Below are positions 47,357 through 59,350 of a DNA stretch of 64,000 nucleotides, one piece after another; position 1 is the stretch's first letter, and each line of letters opens with the position of its first letter. Source of the stretch: Alopecurus myosuroides (Eukaryota > Streptophyta > Magnoliopsida > Poales > Poaceae); contig CM054060.1 of the NCBI GenBank assembly GCA_028641055.1, positions 296,396,462 to 296,460,461 on the forward strand. The letters run 5' to 3'. A program made the position numbers and the translations under genes. Below the pieces are notes generated by a model. The model made no database searches and had not been told where the DNA came from. It worked only from the letters and a program-made list of their open reading frames with translations.

Positions 47357-48043
47357 AGCCACCTATCTCGCCTTGTTAATAACGACAATGCCATCTTTGT
47401 CTTGATTCTTCTTGAACACCCACTTGGTGCCAATAACATTCTTGCAATCCTTGGGTCTTGGCACTAAATACCAAACTTTGTTGCACTCAAAGTTATTGAG
47501 TTCTTCATGCATGGCTTCAAGACAATCTTGATCTTCGAGAGATTCATATGCCTTTTTGGGCTCAGTGAAAGAGACACAAGCATGATCTTTGCTAAAGGCG
47601 GCCAATTGCCTTGTAGTAACAACCCTCCCTCAAACTTTGCCAAGGATCTTGTCTTCCGTGTGAACTTCACGCTCGAGATTTTCTAGCATTCTCTTTGATC
47701 TTTGAGCTAGCATATCCTCCACAGATTTCTTGGCTTGAGCATAACCTTATTCATCTAAAACCTGTCCTTGATCATTAATGGGAGAAGGATCTCCACTTGG
47801 TTGAGCTATCTAAACTATGGGAGCATCTTGAGCTTGTCCTTGTTCATTAGCTTAAGGACTTGGTGCATCTTATTGTATAGCTTGTGTATCAATGGGTGTA
47901 GTCAATGGATCCACTTGAGTAGAGAATATTCCTTCTCCCTCCGTCGAAATGTGTCCGTCGATGCGGATTTTCACCAATCCCCATTATTCTTATGATGATG
48001 GGAGGAATTGCATCTCCTACAACACCATGATCTTTGCATCCCC
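47357..48043 (-). pseudogene. Copia integrase-RT linker and RT start
   Basis: The minus strand gives FTEPKKAYESLEDQDCLEAM, then HEELNNFECNKVWYLVPRPK, VIGTKWVFKKNQDKDGIVVI and NKAR, then a stop where Leu is usual. This is the start of the copia RT domain. Upstream (47610-48043) is the variable Pro/Glu-rich linker with stops. Athila-like element 2 is inserted at 48044. Confidence 0.85.
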
Positions 48044-49430
48044 TGATGTCTACGCATGCTTCTATTCTTGTAGACGGTGTTGGGCCTCCAAGTGAAGAGG
48101 TTTATAGAATAGCAGCAAGTTTCCCTTAAGTGTATCACCCAAGATTTATCGAACTCAGGGAGGTAGAGGTCAAATATATCCCTCTCAAGCAACCCTGCAA
48201 TTAAGACACAAGAAGTATCATGTGTCCCCAACACACCTAATACAATTGTCAGTTGTATAGGTGCACTAGTTCGGCGAAGAGAGAGTAAAATGCAAGTAAT
48301 ATGGATGATAATAAGTGATAATAACAATCTGAATTAAAAATGGCAGCAAGCCAACATGTAGCAGAACAGGCGGAAAACGGTGTTTCAATGCTTGGAAATA
48401 AGGCCTAGGGCCGGATCCTACTTTCACTAGTGGACACTCTCAACAATGATCACATAATTGAATGCATAAATAACTTATCTTCACTATGCTACTCTTAACC
48501 CTCTCCGGTTGGATAACAAACACTAATCATTGCGTAGGGCTGTAACAGCACTCCTCAAGTTTGTATTCCCATGTCTAGTTAACCCCACGCTGTCACTATG
48601 AGCGCCCTAGAAGGTACTAAGCAAACTCCACAATTCATAGAGGAGACACACACGACGTGCACACTGTCACCTTCACACCGTGATCAAAGTGACTCCAAAG
48701 TTCATACTAATAAAGCACTTGAGTAGCAAAAGATGAAGAGTAACAACTACGAATTCAAATAGATTACAAAGCTCATGATCACATATAGATCACACCATGG
48801 GAGAGAGAGGTGAAACACATAGCTACCGTTAGAGCCCTCAGCCCCGGGGGAGAACTACTCCCTCCTCATCATAGGAGACAGCAACGGCAATGGAGATGGC
48901 GGTGGAGTCGATGGAGATGTCTTCCAGGGGCACTTCCCCGTCCCGGCAACGTGCCAGAACAGAGATCTATCCCCCGAAACTTGTCGGCGGCGGCGACGGA
49001 GATACAGAAGTATTTTGTGGAAAAGGTCGATTCTTTTAGGGTTTACGCCTCGGGGAGTATATATGGGCGAAAGGGCGATGCTGGGAGGTGGCCAGGGGGC
49101 CCACATCCCTAGGTGGCGCGGCCAGGGGGACCCGCGCCACCCCATGGTGTGGCCACCCTGTGCCCCCGGGGGCTCTTCGAGACTTCTGGATGCTTCTGGG
49201 ACTTCTAAGACTTCTGGCTTTCGAATTTTCCAATTACGAGAATATTTCCAGAACAACTTTTCTGAAACTAAAAAATAGCAGAAAACAGGGAACTGACTCT
49301 GTGGCATCTTGTTAATAGGTTAGTCCCGGAAAACGTGTAAAAATGGTATAAATAAGGGAGAAAACATGTACCAATTGGCATAATATCATCATGGAGCATC
49401 AGAAATTATAGATACGTTGGAGACGTATCA
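48044..49430 (-). repeat. 3' LTR of Athila-like element 2
   Basis: 1387 bp. On the minus strand it starts TGATACGTCTCCAACG and ends GTAGACATCA. TATA-like TATATACTC near 49056-49064. It is close to the partner LTR 53068-54452 and shares the same overall plan as LTRs A-C. Confidence 0.87.
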
Positions 49431-52154
49431 AGCATCCCCAAGCTTAGTTCCTACTTGTCCTTGAGTAGGTAAACGATAAAATACAATAATATCTAAGGTG
49501 ACATGCTACTATCGTAAACTTGATCATTATAATGTAAAAGCATATGCACGCTGAGATCATAGAACTTAAAACACAAACATGATAATAGAACTTTAATAAT
49601 AAAGCATAGTAATTACTTTGCATCACGAAGAGTATCTCAAATAAAGGATCATGAATAATAATTCAAAGAAAGGTAGACGTTTGTTTCAGGTATAGATAAA
49701 GCATGGCAATGTGATATTTCGCTAGTACTTAAGAGTGGGGCAAAACATAAATGCCAGGACACCTTCAAAGTTCATGAGGAAGACGAGAGCAAATAATTTT
49801 AGCACAAATAATATCACATCATGAAGTAATTATTGATGTTTATGGGACAATGCACATAGAACTAAGAATGGCAAAAATGATCTCTCAACTGTGCATAAAG
49901 TTAGAAGATGGAGACTCAACATAAAAGTAAAAGAAAGTCCCTTCGCGGAGGGAAGTAGGTATCACTCATGTGCTAGAGCTTTTATTTTATTAAACAGATG
50001 TATTAAAAGTTTGACACTCAGTGTCTATATTTTGGGAGATGTATGCTAATATCAACGAATGGCAAATAGAAAATACGGTACATCACAAGCCAACTAGATT
50101 CACAAGAGCGGCTCCCATGTGAAGGACACATCTGGGTAGAAGGTCATCCCTGTTTCTCTTTTGCTTACACAATTATGCCTTGACTCATAAATCAGGGGCA
50201 AAAATAGTGAAGAGATTTTGTGCGTATTAATTTGGGGCTGGGAACCCGCTGCCATCTCTTCTATCATTTGGATAAGCGGATGAAGCCACTAGTCGAGGGT
50301 GTGAAATCCAATCAACAAGTGAGATAAAGATTCTCTATTTACGTTCTCATGAGCAAAAACAGGAACATAAAGCAGGAGTAATTTTGAAGGTTTTAAAGGT
50401 AACACATGAGCAATTTACTTGGAGTGTCAGTTAAATACCACATGTAGGTAGGTATGGTGGACACAATGGGGAAAACTTTGATTTTAAGGGAGTTGGATGC
50501 ACGATTAGAGCTCATACTCAGTACAGGTGGAGGCTAGCAAAAGACTGGGAGCGACAAATCAAGAGAGCATAAGAGTCATAATCATGCGTAGCGACATAAA
50601 CATCATTAATTAAAGCATAAGCGGTATCACAAGTTCAAAAAATAAGTGGTCATGGAGGCTATTAGTGACTGGTTTGTAGTCATAAACATGGTGTGAGCAT
50701 GCGCTAAGTCAACCAGATAAAACATTCGAAAGAGAATACCAGAAATTTATGCTTCCTTATGACAAGAACAACTCATGAATCTTTCAATGACATAGTAACA
50801 CTCTCAGCTATTTGAGGATATTCATTCTTTTCAACATCACAAGGCTTTAAAACTAAAATAACATCTAGCATGATATAAAAAAGTTCTAGCCACAGTCTAT
50901 ACAAGGTTCTACTTGCACCATTAAAAACTCTACTTCAAGCAGCAGTTTCTTTTCCCAACAAGCACCATACAAGATATGTTTTAACAAAAATACTCTACAT
51001 GATACAGCAAGAAAACATGAGAGTACTCACATAACACTACTAAAACTAACATCTCTGAATAAGAGATGCATGAAAACAAAGGCTAAACGCAGTACTAGTA
51101 AAAAGTGAACACTCACAGAACAATAGAATGAAAACTAGAGTGTTCTAAGCAATGAAAATGGAGCGTGTCTCTCTCCCACAAAAGTATGATAATATCCAAC
51201 CATTTATTACAGCAAAGAAAACCAAACAAAATGAAAACAAAAATAAAAGACGCTCCAAGTAAAGCACATAAGATGTGACCGAATAAAAATATAGTTTCAC
51301 TAGAAGTGACCTGATAATTTGTTGATGAAGAAGGGGATGCCTTGGGCATCCCCAAGCTTAGACGCTTGAGTCTTCTTGGAATTTGCTGGGATGTACCACC
51401 AGGGCATCCCCAATCTTAGGATCTTCACTCTTCTTGATCACGTCATATCATCCTCTTCTCTTGACCCTTGAAAACTTCCTTCACACCAAACTTCTTACAA
51501 TCTTCATTAGCAACGTTAGTCCAATCAAAATAATAAATTCACATGTTTCAGTTTCAACACAAGCCTAAAACTCATAAACACATTAGCTACTGTCACAACT
51601 TCTTTTAAAACTCCTTTTCTCAAAAGAACACCAAAAGAAAGCGATTAAGAAGCAAATACAATTATTTGGCAGAAATCTGTCAAAACAGGACAGTAGGTAA
51701 AGATAATTTTTCTCTAAAATATTCTGTTGCTCAAATCAAAACGTGGTCAACTAAGAAACGTTGCGTATAAAACCCAGGATTACGCACAAAAAAACTCAGG
51801 TCATTTTGAATTTTCTCTGATTTTATACGGAATAAACAATGGACAACAGAAATTTGTTTCCTGCGCAGAAATCCGAAATATAGCCTCAACTTTCTACTAG
51901 AGGCTTTACTTGGCTAAAAAAACACAAAATGAAAGATACAGAGGGGTTGCTAAGGAAATAGAAAACACCCAGGTGCAAAGCATACAAAAGAAAACGAAGG
52001 AAAACGGGTTGAAAACAGCGAAATAAAACGGGTTGTCTCCCGGTAGCGCTTTTCTTTAACGCCTTTCAGCTAGGCACAATGATTTTTAAAAGATGCTCAC
52101 ATAAGAATAAGAGTTGAAGCACAAAAAGAGAGCATCAAGAGGAAAATATAAAAC
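49431..52154 (-). other. Non-coding internal region of Athila-like element 2
   Basis: No conserved protein. A PPT-like AAGCTTGGGGATG sits next to the 3' LTR. The section around 51270-51420 is shared with element 1 near 26140-26330. Confidence 0.55.
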
Positions 52155-52763
52155 TCATTTAAGTCTAACCCAATTCCTATGAAAAAGAATCTTGTAGAAA
52201 AACAACTCAACGAAGCACAAAGTGACTAGCATAGGAAGACAAAATAAGCGCAACTTCAAAAATTTCAACATAAAGAGGGGAAACTTAATATTGTTGAGAT
52301 GCATAAAACCATGTTTCCCTCTCTCATAATAACTTTCAGTAGCATCATGAATAAAATTAACATTATAGCTATCACATAAAACATTCTTATCATGATCCAC
52401 ATGCATAAAAGAATTAATACTCTCCACATAAGCATAGTCATTCTTATTAATAGTAGTGGGAGAAAATTCAAAAAAGTAGCTATCATTATTATTCTCGTCA
52501 CCATAATCATCAAATATAGGAGGCATATTGTAATCATAATTAATTTTTTCCTCAATAGTAGGTGGACTGAAAATATCATATTCATCATTGTAAACAGGTG
52601 GAACTAGAATACCACAATCATTAGAATCATCATATATTGGAGGCAAGGTACCATCAAAGAAAATTTCCTCCTCAAAACTTGGGGGACTAAAAATATAATA
52701 TTCATCAAAACTAGCTTCCCCAAGCTTAGACTTTTCCATAGCATTAGCAATAATGGTGTTCAT
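52155..52763 (-). CDS. Acidic/membrane-tail ORF of Athila-like element 2 (202 aa)
   Basis: Keeps the N-terminal NAMEKSKLGEASF found at the start of the gag ORF of element 1. It then goes directly into Asp/Asn/Tyr-rich sequence and the same C-terminal tail: DATESYYERGKHGFMHLNNI, then hydrophobic LFCLPMLVTLCFVELFFYKI, and ends NWVRLK. Relative to element 1, about 500 residues including the gag core are missing without loss of frame. No signal peptide is evident. The role is unknown; a membrane-associated or env-like tail is possible. The start could be the Met of MEKSK instead of the first Met. Confidence 0.6.
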   Translation of the reverse strand: MNTIIANAMEKSKLGEASFDEYYIFSPPSFEEEIFFDGTLPPIYDDSNDCGILVPPVYNDEYDIFSPPTIEEKINYDYNMPPIFDDYGDENNNDSYFFEFSPTTINKNDYAYVESINSFMHVDHDKNVLCDSYNVNFIHDATESYYERGKHGFMHLNNIKFPLFMLKFLKLRLFCLPMLVTLCFVELFFYKILFHRNWVRLK

Positions 52764-53067
52764 AATTCATACTAATAACATTGCTACTAGCATGCAAATA
52801 AATCTCCATAGGTTTTTTAATTTTCTCTTCAAACACTTCATGTCCTAAATAAAGATAAATATTATAAAGATCTCTCATATTTTTGTTGTTTTCCATTAAG
52901 ACTAACTAGTAAAAAACAAGCAATAAGTAAAAATAAGACTAACTAGTGAAAACAAGAAACAGAAAGATATAATTGCAGAATCTAAAGGAAATAACTTCGA
53001 GCACTCACACCCGAGAATGCGAGAACGTTTTACCTTACCTCCCTGGCAACGGCGCGAGAAAAGAGCT

Positions 53068-54452
53068 TGATGTCTACGCACGCTTCTATTCTTGTATACA
53101 ATATTGGGCCTCCAAGTGCAGAGGTTTGTAGAACGGCAGCAAGTTTCCCTTAAGTGGATCACCCAAGGTTTATCGAACTCAGGGAGGTAGATGTCAAAGA
53201 TATCCCTCTCAAGAAACCCTGCAATTAAGACACAAGAAGTCTCTTGTGTCCCCAACACACCTAATACAATTGTCAGCCGTATAGGTGCACTAGTTTGGCG
53301 AAAAGAGAGTAAAATGAAAGTAATATGGATGATAATAAGTGATAATAACAATCTGAAATAAAAATGGCAGCAAGCAAACATGTAGCAGAACATGCGGAAA
53401 ACGGTGTTTCAATGCTTATAAATAAGGCCTAGGGATCCTACTTTCACTAGTGGACACTCTCAACAATGATCACATAATTGAATGCATAAATAACTTCTCT
53501 TCACTATGCTACTCTTAACCCTCTCCGGTTGGACAATGAACACTAATCATTGGGTAGGGCTGTAACAACACTCCTCAAGTTTGTATTCCCATGTCTAGTT
53601 AACCCCACTCTGTCAGTATGAGCGCCCTAGAAGGTACTATGAAAACTCCACAATTCATAGAGGAGACACACACGACGTAAACACTATCACCTTCACACCG
53701 TGATCGAAGTGACTCCAAAGTTCATATTAATAAAGCACTTTAGTAGCAAAAGATGAAGAGTAACATCTAAGAATTCAAATAGATTACAAAGCTCATGATC
53801 ACATATAGATCACACCATGGGAGAGAGAGATGAAACACATAGCTACCGGTAGAGCCCTCAGCCCCGGGGGAGAACTACTCCCTCCTCATCATAGGAGACA
53901 GCAACGGCGATGGACATGGCGGTTGAGTCGATGGAGATGGCTTCCGGGGGCACTTCTCCATCTCGGCAGGGTGCCAGAACAGTGATTTGTCCCCGAAACT
54001 TGTCGGCGGTGGCGGCGGAGCTACAGATGTATTTTTTGGAAAAGGTCGATTCTTTTAGGGTTTACGCCTCGGGGAGTATATATGGGAGAAAGGGTGATGC
54101 CGGGAGGTGGCCAGGGGGCCCACACCCCTAGGTGGCGTGGCCAGGGGGACCCGCGCCACCCCATGGTGCTGCCACCCTATGGCCCCCCTCCGGGGCTCTT
54201 CGGGACTTCTGGATGCTTCCGGGGCTTCTAAGACTTTTGGCTTTCGAATTTTCCAATTCCGAGAATATTTCAAAAACAACTTTTCTGAAACTAAAAACAA
54301 CAGAAAACAGGGAACTGGCTCTGTGGCATCTTATTAATAGGTTAGTCCCGGAAAACGTGTAAAAATGCTATAAATAAGGGAGAAAACATGTAAAAATTGG
54401 CATAATATCATCATGGAGCATCAGAAATTATAGATATGTTGGAGACGTATCA
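53068..54452 (-). repeat. 5' LTR of Athila-like element 2
   Basis: 1385 bp, partner of 48044-49430. It keeps a TATA-like TATATACTC near 54075-54083 on the minus strand. Confidence 0.87.
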
Positions 54453-54690
54453 TCCCCCTTGGGAGCCATTATCCTCATCAAACACCACGTCTATAGCTTC
54501 TTCAACTTTCCATGTGGACTTGTTGTAGACTCTGTAGGCGTGAGCATATGTGACATATCAAACAAAGATACCCTCATATGATATGGTCTTAAACTTTAAA
54601 AAGTGTTTACCTTTCTTACGAATGAAGCATTTACAACCAAGTACTTGAAGTAAGATACGTCCGGCTTCTTGCCCGTGTGTCGATGAATCA
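54453..54690 (-). pseudogene. Copia integrase C-terminal fragment
   Basis: The minus strand gives HTGKKPDVSYFKYLVVNASF and VRKVNTF, matching the copia pattern TGKKPxVxYFRVFGCxCxxxRK. Frame breaks follow. It joins 55302 across an insert. Confidence 0.7.
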
Positions 54691-55301
54691 TATCAACAAA
54701 TCCCCCGGGTGAGCCGATAAGGTTTCGAGTAGAGAAATGATGTAGGCGCTGGCGGATACGACGCCTAACAGGGGGCACAATTTACCTATGTTTGGGCCCT
54801 CATAGAGGTAATACCCTTACTCCTGCTTGTCTGTTCTTTGTATTATGGTGATTGCTTACAATGGCGTGTGAGCGGGTCGACAGATTGTATCTCGATTTGC
54901 GGCTACAATGGTGTCTTCACCTAGATTGGATGTCCCCCTCAGGTGGCTCTCCTAGCCTTTAAATAGGTAGTCGGCTCTCAAGCTTTACCCGGGGGGGTTA
55001 CAAACCCTAGTTCTAATCGGTGGAAATATTCCATCTTGACCCGCAAGTCTCGCATGTGGGATGTTACTGGACCTTCTAGAACCACGGGGTAGCCCTCCGT
55101 AATGGGCTTTAGCGCTGGGCCTCAGACCGGGTAGGCTCATGTGATAGGCCCGGGAGTCATCCCCACGTCAGTAGCCCCCGAGTGTTTGTTCGACTAAGAA
55201 TAGTCAAGTAAGCACTCAAAGACTCGCCTCTGGATCTTGCAACTGAATAGTCAAGCTTTTGACTTAAAGGGCGTGTACCCTGTATGTAGTAAGCACTAAA
55301 A
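54691..55301. mobile_element. Unidentified insert in the copia integrase
   Basis: About 610 bp separating LNKTP (minus, near 55302) from TGKKPD (near 54690), which should be nearly adjacent in a copia integrase. It contains CATAGAGGTAATACCC and CCTTTAAATAGGTAG (TATA-like) and a GC-rich segment near 55080-55190. It may be an LTR or TRIM-like remnant. Exact borders and target duplication were not resolved. Confidence 0.4.
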
Positions 55302-55915
55302 GGGAGTCTTGTTCAAGTTCTTGCGGAGATATGACCGGTAGATATCATTACAAGTGATGGAGACACCTTTGGCCCAAAATTATATGGAGAAAAAAACTCC
55401 GCAATCATTGTCCTTGCCGCATCCATAAGAGTTAGGTTTTTCCTCTCCACTACACTGTTTTTTCAGGGGTATAAGGAGTGGAATATCGGTGAGAAATCCC
55501 CTCTTCACTAAGAAACCCCTCCATGATGTAGTTTTTGAACTTAGAACCCTTATCACTTTGGATCGCCATGATGCTTTGCATTATGTTGGTTCTCAACTAA
55601 AGTGATAAACTCAATGACTCTCTTTTGAGTCTCACTCTTCCTGTTGAAGAAATACACCAAAAAATATCTTGAATAATCATCCATAATCACCAAGCAATAC
55701 TTCTTTCCACCAAGACTATCATAGGATAGTGGACCAAAAAGGTCCAAATGAATGAGCTCAAGAATTGTTGTGGTGGTGATGGTGGTCTTGCTAGGATGGG
55801 GTTCTCCATGTTGCTTCCCAAAAGCGCAAGAGTTGCACACACGATCTTTAGCAAACTTAGTCTTGGTTAGTCCTAGAACATTATTACCACTTTGAAGGTC
55901 ATGCAACATCCTCAT
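55302..55915 (-). pseudogene. Copia integrase, pre-integrase finger and core
   Basis: The first frame (to 55553) has VCNSCAFGKQHGEPH of the GAG-pre-integrase finger, then ELIHLDLFGP with the first catalytic Asp and VIMDDYSRYFLVYFF. Past a break, KGSKFKNYIMEGFLSEEGIS holds the second-Asp region and RYSTPYTP follows. After a shift, VVERKN holds the Glu. Then FWAKGVSIT and LRKNLNKTP. The domain order is normal but the frame is broken at least twice. Confidence 0.85.
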
Positions 55916-56057
55916 ATTGGTTTGGGCAAACCCACAACAACTTTAGCCATTTGTCATGTCGTGGCACATGTGTCTACTTTAGAGAAGTCCACTACATACA
56001 TGTCGTTCTTGACAAACCCAACAAAGGCTACTTTAAGAGTCGTTTACCAATTGATAA

Positions 56058-56318
56058 TCACATTCTCTTTATTAAATAAAGAGGTAAAGGTACAATTTGC
56101 AAGTTGAACAACTGACATAAGATTATAGCCAAGGGACTCAAGAAGGAGGAAATTTTCTCAATTGATAAATCATTTGAGATAGCCACCTTGCCTCCTCCCA
56201 ATACCTTAAGCTTGGAGTTGTCACCAATTGTGACGCAATTGAGGTATGGTGAAGGAGCAATAATATTACTGATTACGTCTTTGCTTCTGGTCATATGTTG
56301 GGATGCATCACTATCCAC
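56058..56318 (-). pseudogene. Copia protease fragment with altered active site
   Basis: The minus strand reads VDSDASQHMT where copia proteases have DSGxSxHMT, so the Asp-Ser-Gly triad reads Asp-Ser-Asp. Downstream KLKVLGGGKVAI is the usual flap-region block. A frameshift follows near 56150. Confidence 0.75.
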
Positions 56319-56358
56319 TGTCTATCTACCCGACCCGGAAGCACTTCCCCACAAGAGA

Positions 56359-57952
56359 TCAATTTATTGATTTAGGTACCCATCCTTTAATGGGTCCTCT
56401 TTTGTTAGTAACAAGGGTCTTAGAAACCCAAATCGTCAAATGATAATCATCACCATAATAAGTACCAACATATTTATCATAAACATTATCATCTCTAGAT
56501 TTCATAAGAACATAAGAGGGGTTATATTTTCGAGCAAAGTCATTATGAGTGGCGCTCCCCCTAGAGGTCTCACCACCCACAATGGTGTTGGTCTCCTTCT
56601 CCTTTATCACCTCCCATTATTTCACAAAGGTAATGTTTTGTGAGGAGAAGTGGCCTTCTTGTTCTTGTTATTCTTCTTCTTTGACTTAACAACAAAGCCA
56701 AGTCCCTCCTTTCCATTCTTAACTCTTTGAGAGTTTATCACATCATTGAGAATTTTCTCACCTCCTACAATTTTAGTTGTAGCACAAGATTTGCTAGACG
56801 AGATAATAATGCTAGTGGAGAAGGAAGGCATAACTTTCTTATTAGAGTGTTGATCTAGGAGTTTATCACAAGACTTGGTAAGCTTGTCATGAATTTCTTT
56901 AAGAGACATGAACTCTTTTCCTAGTTTATCATGACTATCAACAAGTCTATCATGAGCAATACCTAGATCAATCTTTTCATTTTCACGAGTTTTAGCAAGA
57001 TCAAGATATAGTTCATTGTGCTTTCTAAGCTTATCAACACAGATATCATAAGTCTCTTCAAGACTAGATAGTTTATCCTCAAGAGAAGCTCTAATGGACC
57101 GCTCTTTCTCAAAATCCTCTTCAAGCCCTTTTTCATTGCTAGAATGACCACCTCCATAACTTTACAAAGTCATGATGATATCCTCCTTTTCATCTACAAG
57201 AGAGTTAGCATCATCAAGTTGCCTTAAAAGAGCATTCACCTTTCCTCGGTTTCACCTTCAAGGCAAGCCAACCACGAGCCTAACTCTTTAGACTCATCAT
57301 CCTCATCGCCAACATTTTCAACACAATCTAATAATGAAGTAGGGTTAATTGCAATGGTCTTGGAGGTGGAAGGAATTACCGAAATTGTTTTTCCATAAGA
57401 CATGTAGGTTTGATAGGCGCGTTCTCATTGGGTGATTCAAATAGAAAGACCGATGAAGAGGAGGCTATGGAAACATGGGCCACACGTACAACTTCATGTT
57501 CTCCTTCATTTCCGGAGATGTAGCTTTCCAACATGGCACCTTCTTGGACATATAGAGCCCTTGGGACTCTTCTAGCAAAGTTATTGTTTTGAGGATCTTT
57601 AGTCTTGTCCTTGCGAATAAGCTTGTGTTCATTCTCTTCTCATGGCTCAAAAGGACACTCTTTGACAAAGTTATTTGCATGTCCATAATTATAGAATGTC
57701 CTTGGCCACTCCCCTTATTCTTATAGTTCTTTTCCCTTGGGGGTCTTGGAGCACCGGCTTTATGAGTTTACTGTCTCTTCCAATAACCATGCATGGCAAG
57801 AGAAATGCACCAGTGAGCACCCTTGTATGTGTCCTTATAATCCCCCACATCGTCATCATCATACTCCTCAACCTCTTCTTCTCGAGCAGCCCCTTTTGAC
57901 TTCAAGGTTAGGTTAGGAGACTTTCCCATTCCTCTTGATCGAGCAACGACAT
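56359..57952 (-). pseudogene. Copia gag region, decayed
   Basis: Several broken frames. The zinc-knuckle region (about 57652-57700) reads FYNYGHANNFVKECP, with both cysteines of the first CxxC replaced. A coiled-coil, Lys/Glu-rich middle (about 57300-56900) precedes SLKEIHDKLTKSCDKLLDQH and KSKKKNNKNKKATSP. The last frame (56610-56359) ends with IWVSKTLVTNKRGPIKGWVP, a block typical of SIRE-group gag-pol. No intact ORF remains. Confidence 0.7.
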
Positions 57953-59350
57953 TAATACGCCATAAACGTATCTATAATTTCTGATGTTCCATGTTGTTTT
58001 CATGTTATTTGCTACATGTTTGCTATACACTTTATGTCATTTTATCAATTTTCTAGGACTAACCTATTGACAAGATGCCACAGAGCCAGTTTCATGTTTT
58101 CTGCTGTTTTTAGTTTCAGAAAAGTTGTTCTGGAAATATTCTTCGAATTAGAAAATTCGAAGCCCGGAAGTCTTAGAAATCCCGAAGAATCCACGGAGTT
58201 CCGAAGAGGCCTGGAGAGGGCCCACACCATAGGGCGGTGCTTCCCCCCCGGCCGCGCCCGGGGGTGGTGTGGGTCCCTCGGGCGTCCACCGCCATCGCCC
58301 TTTCGCCTATTTATTCCCTTTGATTTGTTAAACCTAAAAATATACCACTTTTCCACGAAAAACACCCAACTCCGCCGTCATCGTCAACCCGAGATCGGGA
58401 GGGTTCTAGAGTTCTCCCCGGCACCCTGGCGGGAGGGAAAATCATCACCGGAGGGATCTACACCACCATGCCCGCCTCCGAAGTGATGCGTGAGTAGTTC
58501 ATCCTAGACTACGGGTCCATAGCAGTAGATAGATGGTTGTTCTCTCCACTTTATGCCTCATGTTTAGATCTCGTGAGCTACCTCACATGATCGAGATCAT
58601 ATTATTGTAATGCTACATGTTGTGTTTGTTAGGATCCGATGAATGTTGAATGCTATGTATCTTGATTATCAATCTATCATGTTATCTTCATGTGTATGTT
58701 ATTTATGATCGTGCATGCTCTCCGTTGTTAGTAGATTCTCTCGCCAAGTAGATGCTAGTGACTCCAAGAGGGAGTATTTATGCTCGCTAGTGGGTTCATG
58801 CCTCATTTGCATCTATGCTCGAGTGACAGAAACGTGTCAGATGGAGGATGTGTTGTTGCCATTAGAGAGAAAAAAACGATGTTTACATTGTTTACATTAC
58901 ACACTTTGCTTAATGCGATAATCCGTTGCTTGCAACTTAATATCCAATGTTTGTTTGGATGATATTCGGAGTGTGGATTATTAGTCATAGATGCAGTTGG
59001 ATGACGGTCTATGAGTCTTGTTGTAATGCCCGCATGAATCACATAGTAATCATCACGTCATGCATGCTTCAATATCTATTAATTTCCCAGCTGTAATTTT
59101 TTCACCACACATGTTATCTATCTTTTATGGAGAGACACCACTAGCGAACTGTGGACCGCGGTCCATTTTATCATACTGATAATACAACCACTACAATTAC
59201 TGTTTTCACACTGTTCCCACTGTTTTCACATTGCTACTATTGTTTTCATACGATTTTCCTACTGTTTTCCACACCATACATTTAACCTCTTTGTTATCAG
59301 CAAAACCGGTGAGATTGACAACTTCACTGCTTCGTCGGGGCAAAGTGAAT
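57953..59350 (+). repeat. Athila-like LTR in plus orientation, cut at its right end
   Basis: Begins TAATACGCCATAAACGTATC, a mutated form of the TGATACGTC start of the other Athila-like LTRs, but reads in the opposite direction. It goes through a GC-rich middle (58200-58480) into a different 3' half with GGTCCATAGCAGTAGATAGATGG-like sequence near 58517. It stops at GTGAAT, where the next element begins. It could be a 5' LTR or a solo LTR; the rest is beyond the insertion. A degenerate TATTTAT stands where the TATA would be (about 58309). Confidence 0.65.

Larger units (their letters stand above)
48044..54452 (-). mobile_element. Athila-like Ty3/gypsy element 2, gag-deleted, complete ends
   Basis: 6409 bp with LTRs 48044-49430 and 53068-54452, flanked by TCCCC (48039-48043 and 54453-54457). 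On the minus strand the LTR is followed by a tRNA-Asp-like PBS (about 53040-53057). A single 202-codon ORF (52155-52763) remains, and the gag core found in element 1 is missing. It is inserted in the copia element between the integrase C-terminal region and the RT linker. Confidence 0.88.
33653..57952 (-). mobile_element. Ty1/copia element, SIRE/Maximus-like, decayed and interrupted
   Basis: Read right to left: gag (about 57900-56360), protease (56318), pre-integrase finger and integrase (55915-54453), linker and RT start (48043-47357), RT (41761-41614), RT end and RNase H (39423-38786), an additional ORF (37663-36540) and the 3' LTR (36210-33653). Four insertions break it: 54691-55301, 48044-54452, 41762-47356 and 39424-41613. 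A fifth, 33905-35317, lies in the LTR. The 5' LTR is not in the window. The domain order protease-integrase-RT-RNase H defines copia. The KTLVTNKRGPIKGWVPK block and the extra 3' ORF indicate the SIRE group. Every domain has stops or frameshifts. Confidence 0.8.
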
